DNA from: Reyranella humidisoli
Lineage (GTDB): Bacteria > Pseudomonadota > Alphaproteobacteria > Reyranellales > Reyranellaceae
Direction of reading: 5' to 3'
Assembly (NCBI RefSeq): GCF_019039055.1
Contig: NZ_JAHOPB010000001.1
Span: forward strand, 558,001-622,000
Length of the DNA stretch: 64,000 bases
Program-made: the position numbers and the translations under genes
In this document: piece by piece, positions 32,470 through 42,751 of the stretch
Layout: each line of letters opens with the position of its first letter
Position numbering within the stretch: position 1 is the stretch's first letter
Notes under the pieces: generated by a model
Databases searched by the model: none
What the model was told of the DNA's origin: nothing
What the model saw: the letters and a program-made list of their open reading frames with translations, nothing else

Positions 32470-35139
32470 ATGGACACAGTCGATCTCAAGCTGGCCCAGG
32501 ACTGCGAGGCGCTGGCCGTCGCCGCGAGCGAGGGCGTAGCGTGGCTGCGCAACGCGGCGGAGCAATCCCCGACCGTGGCGCAGCAGGCCCCGTCGCTGGT
32601 GAGCGAGCTGCAGAAGGTCCGTAACCAGAGCCGCAAGCTGGCGCGCGCCGCGCGGCGCCGCATGTGCGTGGGCGTGTTCGGCCCCAGCCAGGCCGGCAAG
32701 TCCTATCTCGTCTCGATCCTCGCGAGCCGCGACGGCCGTCCCCTGCAGGCGCGCTTCGCCGACAAGACCTACGATTTCCTGCGCGAGATCAACCCGCCGG
32801 GCAATCGCGAGTCGACCGGTCTTGTCACGCGCTTCGGCCTGGGCCTCAGCGACGGCTCGGCCGAGTTCCCGGTGCGCGTGCGTCTGCTGACGCAGACCGA
32901 CATCGTGAAGATCCTGGGCAACTCCTTCCTGCTCGACTTCGACCACCAGAAGGCCGAGTTCGTCGGCCCGGACGGTGCGGCGATCCGCAAGCGTCTGACT
33001 GAACTTCGCGCCAAGGCACATCCGGCGCCGGTCGGCGATCTCGAATCCGACGACGTGCTCGACCTGATCGAGTATTTCGACACCTTCTTCGCAGGCGTTA
33101 CCGCCGAGCTGCGCACCGACTTCTGGCGCGAGGCGATCGATCTGGCGCCGCGCCTGTCGGGCCACGACCGCGCCCGCCTGTGGTCGGTGCTGTGGTACGA
33201 CTTCCAGCCTTTTACCGATCTCTATCTCACGCTCTACGACGGACTGCAGAAGCTCAGCCACGCGCCCGAGGCACTGCTGGGCATGGACGCGCTGATCCCG
33301 CGCGAGAAGAGCATCGTCGACGTGCTGACGCTCGACCGGCTCGGCGCCGACAACGACGATCCGCTGCTGGTGCGCCCCAAGCAGGCGGATGGCCGCTCCT
33401 CACCCGACGCGCGACTGCCGCGCTCGCTGGTCTGCGCGCTAACCGCCGAGCTGAACGTCGCGATCGACGAGAAGCCGTGGGACTTCTTCGATCACACCGA
33501 TCTTCTCGACTTCCCCGGCGCCCGCTCACGCCTGAAGCTCGCCAACCTCGACGACGTCGCCAAGACCAAGGGCGTGGCCGAGGGGGCCAACCCGCTGCGC
33601 GAGCTGCTGCTGCGCGGTAAGGTCGCCTATCTGTTCCAGCGCTACTCGGCCGAGCGCGAACTCAGCGCCATTCTCCTGTGCATTCCCGACGGCAACCAGG
33701 AAGTCCGCGACCTCTCCGACATGATGACGGCGTGGATCGACCAGACGATCGGCGCCACGCCGGCGGATCGCGCCAAGCAGAAGAACGCGCTGTTCCTCGT
33801 GCTGACCAAGATGGACCGCGAGTTCGAGCAGAAGGCCGGCGAGACCGAGGAATCGCGCCGCCTGCGCTGGAGCGCGCGCCTCGGCAATTCGCTGGTCAAC
33901 AATTTCCGCGGCGAGTGGCCGCTGAACTGGAACGGCAAGCCGTTCGACAACAGCTTCTGGCTGCGCAACCCGACCGTCATCGACGAGCGGCTGATGGACT
34001 ATGACGGCGGCCGCGAGGTCGGCATCGCCGACAGCTTCGCCCAGCGCGCCGGCGAGCTGCGCCGCCACTTCGTCGAGAACGAAGACGTGCGCCGCCACTT
34101 TGCCGATCCGGCCCTGGCTTGGGACGAAGCCTTCCGCGCCAACGATGGCGGCGTGGCGCATCTCGTCAAAAGCCTGATCCCGGTCTGCGATCCCGCCATC
34201 AAGCGCGCCCAGGTGCGCGGCCAGCTCGACGTGCAGCTGCGCCGCCTGGTCGACCGGCTGGCCGGCTTCCACAGCGCGTCCGACGGCGATGCCCGCACCA
34301 AGAAGCGCGACCTCGTGCACACGGTGCTGCGCGGTCTCGCCAACGTCATCCAGCAGCAGCTGTTCGGCGAACTGGTCGCCGCGCTGCAGATCGCCGACAC
34401 CGCCTTGCGCGAGATCTACTTCCGCATCGCCATGGCGCAGCCCTCCGAAGAGGGCCTGGGCAAGAACGGCAAGCTGCAGCCCGCCGCCGCGCAGTCGACC
34501 GGCGCCGCCGTCGACATCAGCGCCATCTTCGCCGATGTCTTCGGCGAGGAGCCCGGCCGCGCGGCCCCGCCTTCCGGTGTGATCGAGGACCGCGCGGAGC
34601 GCTTCGCCCGCGAGGCCGCCGAGTACTGGCTGGAGAACATGCGCCGGGTCGGCGCCGACGAGAAGGCGCTGTCGCATTTCGGCGTCGACCGCCAGCATCT
34701 CGGCTGGCTGATCGACGAGCTGATCGTCGGCGCCCATCGCCTGAAGCTGATCGACCAGCTATCCCACGAGGTGCGCGCGCTGGAGAACGCGGCCAACGCC
34801 AAGTGGGAGGAGATCGCCGAGCGCCAGGTGCGCACCGCCTCCTCGGCGCTGAACGGCTATGTGAGCGCGCTGGGCTTCGACAAGCTGCCGCTCGACCAGC
34901 GGCCCGGCCTGCCGCCCAACGCGCCGCAGCGCCGCGTCTTCGAGCAGCCGACGATCATGATCGACGGCATCCCGCAACTCAGCGAGAACCCGGCGCCGAT
35001 CTACGCCGATTATTGCAAGGACTGGATGCGCGCCTTCCTGCAGCTTGCGATGGACAATGTCGGCTACGAGGGCGGCCGCGAGATCACGCCCGAGCAGAAC
35101 GACCGCCTGGGCGCCATCCTGCGCACCGTGGCGGCCTAA
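32470..35139 (+). CDS. srfC: SrfC-family protein with GTPase motifs
   Basis: The 889-residue protein is of the family called 'putative virulence factor' or SrfC. It has a P-loop GPSQAGKS (71-78), a possible G2 Thr in ESTGLVTRF (114-122), G3 DFPG (347-350) and G4 TKMD (446-449), in the order of a large GTPase. The G1-G3 gap of about 270 residues contains an insert, as in some dynamin-like or effector-type GTPases. The C-terminal half is largely helical, with probable coiled coils. No membrane helix is seen. Its position between SrfB and a TM protein suggests a membrane-linked nucleotide switch; activity and target are unknown. Confidence 0.85.
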   Translation: MDTVDLKLAQDCEALAVAASEGVAWLRNAAEQSPTVAQQAPSLVSELQKVRNQSRKLARAARRRMCVGVFGPSQAGKSYLVSILASRDGRPLQARFADKTYDFLREINPPGNRESTGLVTRFGLGLSDGSAEFPVRVRLLTQTDIVKILGNSFLLDFDHQKAEFVGPDGAAIRKRLTELRAKAHPAPVGDLESDDVLDLIEYFDTFFAGVTAELRTDFWREAIDLAPRLSGHDRARLWSVLWYDFQPFTDLYLTLYDGLQKLSHAPEALLGMDALIPREKSIVDVLTLDRLGADNDDPLLVRPKQADGRSSPDARLPRSLVCALTAELNVAIDEKPWDFFDHTDLLDFPGARSRLKLANLDDVAKTKGVAEGANPLRELLLRGKVAYLFQRYSAERELSAILLCIPDGNQEVRDLSDMMTAWIDQTIGATPADRAKQKNALFLVLTKMDREFEQKAGETEESRRLRWSARLGNSLVNNFRGEWPLNWNGKPFDNSFWLRNPTVIDERLMDYDGGREVGIADSFAQRAGELRRHFVENEDVRRHFADPALAWDEAFRANDGGVAHLVKSLIPVCDPAIKRAQVRGQLDVQLRRLVDRLAGFHSASDGDARTKKRDLVHTVLRGLANVIQQQLFGELVAALQIADTALREIYFRIAMAQPSEEGLGKNGKLQPAAAQSTGAAVDISAIFADVFGEEPGRAAPPSGVIEDRAERFAREAAEYWLENMRRVGADEKALSHFGVDRQHLGWLIDELIVGAHRLKLIDQLSHEVRALENAANAKWEEIAERQVRTASSALNGYVSALGFDKLPLDQRPGLPPNAPQRRVFEQPTIMIDGIPQLSENPAPIYADYCKDWMRAFLQLAMDNVGYEGGREITPEQNDRLGAILRTVAA

Positions 35140-35148
35140 GGACTTTCG

Positions 35149-36231
35149 ATGCCCGTCCGCGCGACCATTGCCCCGCTGCCGGAACCCGGCCACGCGCTGC
35201 TGCGCGTGAGCGAACTCGACGCCGCGCCGGACGGCCTCACCCTTTCGATCCAGCGCCAGCAGGGACCCGACACGCATCTGGCCGACGATGGCTGGCGGCG
35301 CACCGAGACCTGGCTTCTGCCCGACGAGGTGAGCCGTAACGGCGACGTGCTGGAATTCCATCTCGGCCCCGAGATCTGCGACCGGCTGGCCGGCATCGCC
35401 ACGATCCGCCTGCGCGTGCGCGAGCCCGACATCGGCGTGGTCGGGACAACCGTAGTGGCCTGGCCCGCGATGCTGACATCGGGAGCCGCCGGCGCCTCCG
35501 GCACCTACGACGACACGGTGCGCCTGCGGCGCCGCCAGCAACCGGCGCCGCCGCCCGAGCCCGAACTGCCGCCACCGCTGGAGATCGCGCCCGAGCCGCC
35601 GCCGCCCCCACCGCCGCGTCCCGACTTGCGGGCGGCGCGCGATCCGATGGCGGACATGCCGAAACGCTCCGGCGCGACGCGATGGATGATCGCGGCTGTC
35701 CTCGTGCTGCTGGTCGTGGGCGGCGGCTATTATTACTGGACCAACCATCTGCATCCGCCGGAGCCCGTCGTTGCCACGGCGACCCCGCCCACGCCGACGC
35801 CCGTGCAGCCTCCCGCGAAGTCGGTGCGTGAGACGGTCGCGGAGTATCTCGCAACGAAGCCCACGCCCGAAGCCATGCTGGCCAAGGCCCAGGACTTCGC
35901 GAAGGCCGGCGACACCGCGGCCTCCTTCCTCGTGTTCCGCCAGGCCGCCGAGCAGGGCAACGCCGCCGCGCAGCTCGAACTTGCGTCCTTCTACGATCCG
36001 ATGGCGCCGGCCAGGGCAGGCTTCCCGCACGACGGCACGCAGGCGGCCGACTGGTACGAGCGCGCAGCGCTGACGGGCCTGGCCGAGGCCCAGCGCAAGC
36101 TGGGCCTGCTGCTGGCCAAGGGCGGCGCCGGGCTTACCGCCGATGTGACAAAGGCCCGGGTTTGGCTACAACAGGCGGCGGCACAGAACGATGCCGAGGC
36201 AAAGAAGGCGCTGGACGGTCTCCCCAAATGA
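35149..36231 (+). CDS. Membrane protein with periplasmic Sel1-like repeats, part of the SrfB/SrfC operon
   Basis: The 360-residue protein has an N-terminal beta-rich cytosolic domain (about 1-110), a Pro-rich linker (131-158), one membrane helix (179-197) and a second Pro/Thr linker. Three Sel1/TPR-like repeats follow (about 257-350; QAAEQGNAAAQLELASFYDP, WYERAALTGLAEAQRKLGLL, WLQQAAAQNDAEAKKALDGL). Sel1 repeats mediate protein-protein contacts, here on the periplasmic side if the positive-inside rule holds (PKRSGATRW before the helix). It starts 9 bp after srfC and overlaps the next start as ATGA, so it belongs to the same operon. Confidence 0.78.
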   Translation: MPVRATIAPLPEPGHALLRVSELDAAPDGLTLSIQRQQGPDTHLADDGWRRTETWLLPDEVSRNGDVLEFHLGPEICDRLAGIATIRLRVREPDIGVVGTTVVAWPAMLTSGAAGASGTYDDTVRLRRRQQPAPPPEPELPPPLEIAPEPPPPPPPRPDLRAARDPMADMPKRSGATRWMIAAVLVLLVVGGGYYYWTNHLHPPEPVVATATPPTPTPVQPPAKSVRETVAEYLATKPTPEAMLAKAQDFAKAGDTAASFLVFRQAAEQGNAAAQLELASFYDPMAPARAGFPHDGTQAADWYERAALTGLAEAQRKLGLLLAKGGAGLTADVTKARVWLQQAAAQNDAEAKKALDGLPK

Positions 36232-36707
36232 AGTTGAGTCTTTTGCTGCCGGTAACGGCGGCGCTTCTCGCCGGTCCTGCGCACGCTCAGACAGCAAGCA
36301 AACCCGCAAGCCCGCCGCCGGCCAACCTGGCCTGCGGCGTCCTGAAAGCCGAAGCCTCGAAGACGGGCTCGACTTCGAACTGGACAGTCTCCGGCCCCTC
36401 GGGAAAGAACACGGAGACCGGCGTCCTGAAGAGCGGCCCACGCTTCGAATGCGTCGACGGCGCCGTGCTGACCGTCGAATTCACCTCGACGGCCGGTCAC
36501 TCCTTCTTCGACGCTTACTTCCCTGACGGCACCAACATCGGCTACGGCCGCCAGCAGATCGACCGTCGCGGCGGACGTGTCGTCCTGCCGATCCAGGCCA
36601 AGGGTCGCATCGCCGCGCCCTATCGCGCCGCCTTCGACTATCACTGCAAGCTCAGCATGCCGGCCGATCCGATCACGCCGGCCATGCGCGCGGAGTGCGC
36701 CCCTTAG
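36228..36707 (+). CDS. Unknown secreted protein ending the SrfB/SrfC operon
   Basis: The 159-residue protein has a signal peptide (MKLSLLLPVTAALLAGPAHA) and a mature beta-rich domain with four Cys (ACGVL, FECVD, YHCKL, AECAP), likely two disulfides. No family is recognised. The ATG at 36228 overlaps the previous stop (ATGA), which fixes the start; the longer frame is discarded. It is convergent with kdpE, 17 bp away. A periplasmic partner for the membrane proteins of the operon is plausible. Confidence 0.72.
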   Translation: MKLSLLLPVTAALLAGPAHAQTASKPASPPPANLACGVLKAEASKTGSTSNWTVSGPSGKNTETGVLKSGPRFECVDGAVLTVEFTSTAGHSFFDAYFPDGTNIGYGRQQIDRRGGRVVLPIQAKGRIAAPYRAAFDYHCKLSMPADPITPAMRAECAP

Positions 36708-36724
36708 GAAGGCGCAAAGGTCCC

Positions 36725-37408
36725 TCAGACCAGCCGGTACCCCACGCCCGGCTCGGTGAGGACGTGCTGAGGCGAGGCCGGGTCGGTCTCGATCTTCTGG
36801 CGCAGCTGGCGGATGTAGACCCGCAAATACTGCGGATCGACGGCCTCGTCGCGCCAGACCTCCCGCAGCAGGTGACGGTGCGTCAGCACCTTGCCGGCAT
36901 GGATCGCGAGCTGTTCGAGGATGTCGTACTCCTTGGGCGACAGCTTCACCGTCTCGCCCTCCCGCTCGACCAGCCGCCGCACCAGGTCGACCTTGAGCGT
37001 GCCGCTGGTGAAGCCGCGGTCCGCGCCCTGCTGCTGAAGCCGATGACGCAACGCCGCGCGCAGACGCGCCATCAGTTCCTCGGCGCCGAACGGCTTGGTG
37101 ACGTAGTCGTCGGCGCCGGAATCGAGGGCGGCCACCTTGGTGGCCTCTTCGCCGCGGCCCGAGAGAACCACGATGGGGACCGGCCCGAGCTTGCGTATCT
37201 CGGCGATCAGCTCGAGCCCGTCGCGATCAGGCAGGCCGAGATCGAGCAGGATCAGGTCCGGCCGGTGATGCCGCATCGCCTGCAGCGCCTCCGCGCCCGT
37301 CCCCGCTTCCAGCGTGCGATACTCATGGGCCGCGAGGGTCGTGCGCAGCAACCTGCGGATCGGCGGCTCGTCCTCGACGATCAGGATCGTGGCGCCGTCA
37401 GCCGTCAT
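36725..37408 (-). CDS. kdpE: KdpE response regulator
   Basis: The 227-residue OmpR/PhoB-type regulator has a receiver domain (phosphoacceptor Asp56 in [10 protein letters not shown], acidic pocket VEDE at 11-14, Lys in VTKPFG) and a C-terminal winged helix ([20 protein letters not shown] ... [16 protein letters not shown]). Phosphorylated by KdpD, it activates the kdp operon under K+ limitation or osmotic stress. It overlaps the kdpD 3' end by 11 nt and is the last gene of the operon. Confidence 0.94.
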   Translation of the reverse strand: MTADGATILIVEDEPPIRRLLRTTLAAHEYRTLEAGTGAEALQAMRHHRPDLILLDLGLPDRDGLELIAEIRKLGPVPIVVLSGRGEEATKVAALDSGADDYVTKPFGAEELMARLRAALRHRLQQQGADRGFTSGTLKVDLVRRLVEREGETVKLSPKEYDILEQLAIHAGKVLTHRHLLREVWRDEAVDPQYLRVYIRQLRQKIETDPASPQHVLTEPGVGYRLV

Positions 37409-40073
37409 TGGGGAACACCGGGAAACTCACCATGAACTCGGCCCCGCTGCGATCGCCCCGGTTGCGCGCGGTGAGCGTACCGCCCATCGCCTCGACGAAG
37501 CCACGGGCGATGGCGAGGCCCAGGCCCGTGCCGGCCCGCCGCCGGTCGCCCGATTCGGCGCGATAGAACTTGTCGAAGATGCGGTCGAGATCGCCCTCGC
37601 CAAGTCCCGGCCCCTCGTCGCGGACCATGATCGCGGCCCGGCCGCTCTCCTGTCTCGCTTCGACCGAGATCCGGCCGCCGGGCGCGGAATACTTGGCCGC
37701 ATTGTCGAGAAGGTTGAACAGGACCTGCTCGGCCAGGACGAAATCGAGTTGCAGCGCAGGCAGGTCGGGAGACACCGCGCTCGACGTCTCATGCCCGGCA
37801 ACCAGCGGTGCCGCGCGCCGCAGAGCGGTCGAGACGAGATCGCCAACCTCCACCGCTTCGCGCTTGGGGACGATCGCCCCGGCATCGAGGCGTGTCATGT
37901 CGAGAAGGTTGCCGACGAATCGGTCGAGCCGCTCGGCCTCACCCTGCGCCGTCGCCAGCAGCTCCTCGCGCGCCGCTGCGTCGTAGCGCTCGCCGAAGCT
38001 GCGAAGGCTGGAGAGCGCGCCGATGATCGAGGCGAGTGGCGTGCGCAGGTCGTGCGATACCGAGGTCAGCATCGCCGAACGCAGCCGTTCCCGTTCGGCG
38101 CCCAGCCGCGCCTGGTCGATATCCTCGGCCAGGGTCACGCGCTCGATGGCGACGGCGGCCTGATTGCCCACCGCTTCGAGCAGCCGGCGTTCGCCTGCAT
38201 TGAGCTCATGCCCCTCCTTATTGGGCAGTACGCCGATCACCGCGATGGCCGAGCGGCTGGTGCGGATGGGCAGGAACAGCCAGCGTCCACCCGGCAGCGT
38301 ATCGGTGCCGCGTCCGGCGGGCCGATCGGCATCCCACGACCAGCGCGCGGCCGCGAGGTCCGCGTCGCTCAGCGCGCCGTCGGGCGGGAAGGCCGCGCGG
38401 GTCGTGAGGCCGCCGGCCTCGGGCATCAGCACGACGATCTCCGCCCCGAGCAGCCGGGCGAGATGCGAGACGACGATCCAGAGGAGATCGTAGAGATCGA
38501 CGACACCCGCGATCTTGCGGCTGAAGGCGTAGAGCCCGGCGGTGGTCCGCGCCTCGCGACGGGCTGATTCTGTCTGGGTGCGGGTCCGCGCCGCCAGCGC
38601 GCTCGCGATGACCGCCACCACGACGAACAGGAAAAGCGCCATCACGTTGGCGGGATCGGCGATGGTGAACTGGTAGAGCGGCGGCAGGAAGAAGAAGTTG
38701 AAGCAGGCGACGCTGAGCGCCGAGACCCACAGCGATGGCACCAGCCCGTGCCGCGCCGCCGAGAACAGCACCGGCAGCACGTAGACCAGCGAGACGTTGG
38801 GCAGCACGATCAGCCGGTCGATCAGGACGCCGATGGCGGTGGCCATCGCCGCGCCCAGCGCGCCCTCGAGGTAGGGGCCGGACGTGAGCGGCACGTCGCG
38901 CAGCCAGTCGCGCGGCCCGCTCTTCTGCTCGCCCTCGCCAGACGGCGCCACCTCGACGGCGAGACCCGAGCCCGCCCTCACCAGTTCGTCGACCACCGAG
39001 CCGTGGCGCAATTCGAACCAGCGCGAACGCCGCGACTTGCCGACCACGACGCGCGTGGCGTTGCGCGAGCGCGCAAAGGCCAGAATCTCCTCGACGACCG
39101 AGCGGCCGGGCACGGTTACGATCTCGGCACCGAGCTGGGCCGCCAGACGTTGCGCCTCGGCCAGCCGCGCATGCTCGGCGTCGGACAGCGTGGCGTGCCG
39201 GTCGGTCTCGACATAGAGCGCGATCAGTTCGGCATCGAGCGCGTCGGCGCTGCGCTTGGCGGCGCGCACGGCATTGGCCGCACCGGGGCCGGGATCGAGG
39301 CAGACGATCACCCGTTCGCCCGCGGCCCAGGGGCCGGCGATGGCATGCTCGCGCATGTAGCTGCGCATCTGCTCGTCTACGCGTACGGCAGTGCGCCGCA
39401 GCGCCAGTTCGCGCAAGGCCGTCAGGTTGCCCGGCGAGAAATAGTGGCGCAGCGCGCGTTGGGCCTGGTCACGGACATAGACCTTGCCCTGGGCAAGGCG
39501 GGCGATCAGGTCGGCGGGCGTCAGGTCGATCAGTTCGACCTCGTCGGCGGCATCGACCACGCGGTCCGGCACGGTCTCGCGCACTCGGATGCGCGTGATC
39601 CGCGCCACCACATCGTTCAGGCTCTCGATATGCTGGACGTTCAGGGTCGAATAGACGTCGATGCCGGCGGCCAGCAGCTCCTCGACGTCGAGGTAGCGTT
39701 TGGGATGGCGACTGCCCTCGGCGTTGGTGTGGGCGAGCTCGTCGACGAGGACCAGCGCCGGACGCCGCTTGAGGATGGAGTCGAGGTCCATCTCGCCGAT
39801 CGTGCGGCCGCGATACTCGACGATGCGGCGCGGCAGGATCTCCAGTCCCTTGAGCTGGGCCTCGGTCTCGACGCGGCCATGCGTCTCGACGACGCCGACC
39901 ACCACGTCGATACCCTCGCGACTGCGGCGATGGGCGGCCGACAGCATTTCCCAGGTCTTGCCCACGCCCGGTGCCGCGCCGAGGAAGATCTTGTGCTTGC
40001 CGCGCGACTCCTTTTCCGCCGCCTTCAGGAGCGCGTCGGGCGAGGGCCGGAGATCGTCAGAAGTCGCGGGCAT
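37398..40073 (-). CDS. kdpD: KdpD sensor histidine kinase
   Basis: The 891-residue protein shows the full KdpD layout. The N-terminal KdpD domain has Walker [10 protein letters not shown] (32-40) and [10 protein letters not shown] universal-stress-like domain (about 250-370) follows, then four membrane helices (about 395-500), a GAF-like region (to about 640), HisKA with His674 ([10 protein letters not shown]) and an HATPase domain with N-box Asn near 787 (NLLDNAAKY) and DEGPGLG. It senses K+ limitation and phosphorylates KdpE. It begins 15 bp after kdpC, so the whole kdpFABCDE set is one transcription unit. Confidence 0.95.
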   Translation of the reverse strand: MPATSDDLRPSPDALLKAAEKESRGKHKIFLGAAPGVGKTWEMLSAAHRRSREGIDVVVGVVETHGRVETEAQLKGLEILPRRIVEYRGRTIGEMDLDSILKRRPALVLVDELAHTNAEGSRHPKRYLDVEELLAAGIDVYSTLNVQHIESLNDVVARITRIRVRETVPDRVVDAADEVELIDLTPADLIARLAQGKVYVRDQAQRALRHYFSPGNLTALRELALRRTAVRVDEQMRSYMREHAIAGPWAAGERVIVCLDPGPGAANAVRAAKRSADALDAELIALYVETDRHATLSDAEHARLAEAQRLAAQLGAEIVTVPGRSVVEEILAFARSRNATRVVVGKSRRSRWFELRHGSVVDELVRAGSGLAVEVAPSGEGEQKSGPRDWLRDVPLTSGPYLEGALGAAMATAIGVLIDRLIVLPNVSLVYVLPVLFSAARHGLVPSLWVSALSVACFNFFFLPPLYQFTIADPANVMALFLFVVVAVIASALAARTRTQTESARREARTTAGLYAFSRKIAGVVDLYDLLWIVVSHLARLLGAEIVVLMPEAGGLTTRAAFPPDGALSDADLAAARWSWDADRPAGRGTDTLPGGRWLFLPIRTSRSAIAVIGVLPNKEGHELNAGERRLLEAVGNQAAVAIERVTLAEDIDQARLGAERERLRSAMLTSVSHDLRTPLASIIGALSSLRSFGERYDAAAREELLATAQGEAERLDRFVGNLLDMTRLDAGAIVPKREAVEVGDLVSTALRRAAPLVAGHETSSAVSPDLPALQLDFVLAEQVLFNLLDNAAKYSAPGGRISVEARQESGRAAIMVRDEGPGLGEGDLDRIFDKFYRAESGDRRRAGTGLGLAIARGFVEAMGGTLTARNRGDRSGAEFMVSFPVFPNDG

Positions 40074-40088
40074 TCAGGCCGATCATTG

Positions 40089-40679
40089 TCACCGCTTGGG
40101 CAGCGCGTCGAGGGCGAGGTTGAGCTGCAGCACGTTGACCCGCGCCTCGCCCAGCAGGCCGTACATGCGGCCCTCGGTGTGTTGCGCCACCAGCGCCTGC
40201 ACCTCGGCCTCGCGCAGGCCGCGCGCCTTGGCCACCCGCGCCACCTGCCACGCGGCCGCCTGCGGCGAGACGTGCGGATCGAGGCCGCTGCCGGAGGTCG
40301 TCACCAGGTCGACCGGCACGCCGCGGCCGAGCCGGTCGGCGTCTTCCCTGACGCGGTCGACCAGGGCCTTGGAGGTCGGCCCCAGGTTCGAGCCCGCCGA
40401 CCCGGCCGCGTTGTAGGGCGCGGCCACGGTCTTGGTCGAATCGGCCGGATCGGTGTCGGTCGTGGCCGAGGGTCGGCCGTGGAAGTAGCCCTCGCCGGTG
40501 AAGGGCTGGCCGATCAGCGTCGAGCCGACGACCTTGCCGTCCTTTACGATGAGCGATCCGGCCGCCTGACCGGGGAAAGTCGCGCCCGCCACTCCCACCA
40601 TGGCGAGCGGATAGGCGAGACCCAGCAGGACGGTCATCAGCACCAGCATGACGACGGACGCACGGAAATGACGAAGCAT
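40089..40679 (-). CDS. kdpC: KdpC, K+-ATPase assembly subunit
   Basis: The 196-residue protein has one N-terminal membrane helix (about 9-31) and the KdpC signature regions [30 protein letters not shown] and [20 protein letters not shown]. It stabilises the KdpAB complex and affects ATP affinity. The ATG at 40679 has AAGGAG at good spacing; the longer open frame is a kdpB antiframe. It lies 11 bp after kdpB. Confidence 0.95.
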   Translation of the reverse strand: MLRHFRASVVMLVLMTVLLGLAYPLAMVGVAGATFPGQAAGSLIVKDGKVVGSTLIGQPFTGEGYFHGRPSATTDTDPADSTKTVAAPYNAAGSAGSNLGPTSKALVDRVREDADRLGRGVPVDLVTTSGSGLDPHVSPQAAAWQVARVAKARGLREAEVQALVAQHTEGRMYGLLGEARVNVLQLNLALDALPKR

Positions 40680-40690
40680 GACGATCTCCT

Positions 40691-42739
40691 TCAGGCGAGG
40701 CCGGCGGCCGCGACCACGACGTCGATCAGCTTGATGCCGACGAAGGGCACGACGAGGCCGCCTATTCCGTAGACGAGCAGGTTGCGGCGCAGCAGGGACG
40801 CGGCGCCGCTCGGCCGGTACTGCACGCCGCGCAGGGCGAGCGGGATCAACGCCACGATGATCAGGGCATTGAAGATGATGGCCGAGAGGATGGCGCTCTG
40901 CGGTGTCGCCAGCCCCATGACGTTCAGCACGCCGAGCTGCGGATAGAAGGCAATGAACATCGCCGGGATGATGGCGAAGTACTTCGCCACGTCGTTGGCG
41001 ATCGAGAACGTCGTGAGTGCCCCGCGCGTCATCAACAGCTGCTTGCCGATGGCCACGATCTCGATGAGCTTGGTCGGGTCGCTGTCGAGATCGACCATGT
41101 TGCCGGCCTCGCGCGCGGCGTTGGTGCCGGTCTGCATCGCGACGCCGACATCGGCCTGAGCGAGCGCCGGTGCGTCGTTGGTGCCGTCGCCGCACATGGC
41201 CACCAGCTTGCCCTTGGCCTGCTCCTCGCGGATCAGGCGCAGCTTGGCCTCCGGGGTCGCCTGGGCGAGAAAGTCGTCGACGCCCGCTTCGGCAGCGATC
41301 GCGGCGGCCGTCTGCGGATTGTCGCCGGTGATCATCACGGTGCGGATGCCCATGGCGCGCAGCTCCGCGAAGCGCTCGCGGATGCCGCCCTTCACGATGT
41401 CCTTGAGATAGACCACGCCCAGGATGCGGCCGTTGCGCGATACGCCAAGCGGCGTGCCACCCTCCTTGGCGATGGTCGTGGCGATGCGGTTCACTTCCTC
41501 CACCGGCGGCGTGATGCCGAGCGAGCGGGCATGCTCGATCACCGAATCGATCGCGCCCTTGCGGACGACCGCGCCTTCGTGGTCGACGCCGCTCATGCGC
41601 GTCTGCGCCGTGAAGGGCACGAACTTCGCGTGCAGCTCCGCCACGTCGACGCCGCGCAGGCCGTATTTCTCCTTGGCCAGCACGACGATCGAACGGCCCT
41701 CGGGCGTCTCGTCGGCCAGGCTGGCGAGCTGGGCCACCTGCGCCACCTCGTCCTCGCTCACGCCCGTCACCGGAATGAACTGCGTGGCGTGGCGGTTGCC
41801 CAGCGTGATCGTGCCGGTCTTGTCGAGCAGCAGCGTGTCGACGTCGCCCGCCGCCTCGACCGCGCGGCCGGAGGTCGCCAGCACGTTGAAGCGCACCAGC
41901 CGGTTCATACCGGCGATGCCGATGGCCGACAGAAGCGCGCCGATCGTCGTCGGGATCAGGGTGACGAACAGCGCGATCAGCACGACGACGGAAACCGCGC
42001 CGCCGGCATAGGTCGCGAAGCTCGGAATGCTCACGACCGCCAGCACGAAGATCAGCGTGAGGCCGGCCAGCAGGACACTGAGCGCCAGTTCGTTGGGCGT
42101 CTTCTGGCGCGCGGCACCTTCGACCAGGGCGATCATGCGGTCGAGGAAGCTCGATCCCTCCTCCGCGGTGATGCGAACCTTGATCCGGTCCGACAGGACG
42201 CGCGTGCCGCCGGTCACGGCTGAGCGGTCGCCGCCGGCCTCGCGGATGACGGGCGCGGATTCGCCGGTGATGGCCGATTCGTCGATGGTCGCCACACCCT
42301 CGACGATCTCGCCGTCGCCGGGCACGAGGTCGCCGGCCTCTACCAGCACCTTCTCGCCGACCTTTAGCGTGTGGGCGCGGCGCGGCTCGAACGTGTCGCC
42401 CACGCCCAGGAGCACCTTGGCCATGGTCTCGCTGCGCATGCGGCGCAGCGTGTCGGCCTGCGCCTTGCCGCGGCCTTCCGCGACCGCCTCGGCGAAGGTG
42501 GCGAACAACACGGTGATCCACAGCCAGATCACGATCTGGATCTGGAAGCCCGAGCCCGTCACGCCGGTCGCGATGTCGCGCACGGTGAGGACCGTGGCGG
42601 CCAGCGCCACCATCTCGACGGTGAACATCACCGGGTTCTTCACCAGCTCGCGCGGATCGAGCTTGGCGAGGCTGCCCAGCAGGGCCGGCTTCAGGATCGC
42701 GGGGTCGAAGAGCGACTGCGACTTGTCACGTTTACTCAT
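40691..42739 (-). CDS. kdpB: KdpB, K+-transporting P-type ATPase subunit
   Basis: The 682-residue P-type ATPase has TGES at 158-161 (Ser161 corresponds to the inhibitory phosphorylation site of E. coli KdpB), DKTGT with Asp306, and [11 protein letters not shown] further on. It hydrolyses ATP to drive K+ entry through KdpA. The gene follows kdpA by 12 bp. Confidence 0.96.
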   Translation of the reverse strand: MSKRDKSQSLFDPAILKPALLGSLAKLDPRELVKNPVMFTVEMVALAATVLTVRDIATGVTGSGFQIQIVIWLWITVLFATFAEAVAEGRGKAQADTLRRMRSETMAKVLLGVGDTFEPRRAHTLKVGEKVLVEAGDLVPGDGEIVEGVATIDESAITGESAPVIREAGGDRSAVTGGTRVLSDRIKVRITAEEGSSFLDRMIALVEGAARQKTPNELALSVLLAGLTLIFVLAVVSIPSFATYAGGAVSVVVLIALFVTLIPTTIGALLSAIGIAGMNRLVRFNVLATSGRAVEAAGDVDTLLLDKTGTITLGNRHATQFIPVTGVSEDEVAQVAQLASLADETPEGRSIVVLAKEKYGLRGVDVAELHAKFVPFTAQTRMSGVDHEGAVVRKGAIDSVIEHARSLGITPPVEEVNRIATTIAKEGGTPLGVSRNGRILGVVYLKDIVKGGIRERFAELRAMGIRTVMITGDNPQTAAAIAAEAGVDDFLAQATPEAKLRLIREEQAKGKLVAMCGDGTNDAPALAQADVGVAMQTGTNAAREAGNMVDLDSDPTKLIEIVAIGKQLLMTRGALTTFSIANDVAKYFAIIPAMFIAFYPQLGVLNVMGLATPQSAILSAIIFNALIIVALIPLALRGVQYRPSGAASLLRRNLLVYGIGGLVVPFVGIKLIDVVVAAAGLA

Positions 42740-42751
42740 GATGACGCCTCG

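Noticed and set aside
30769..33261. 830-residue minus-strand open frame opposite srfB/srfC
   Set aside because: Antisense shadow with no recognisable domain; srfB and srfC on the plus strand carry clear motifs.
40680..42521. Extension of the kdpC frame to 42521
   Set aside because: It is the antiframe of kdpB in the same direction; KdpC homology starts at 40679 after an AAGGAG site.
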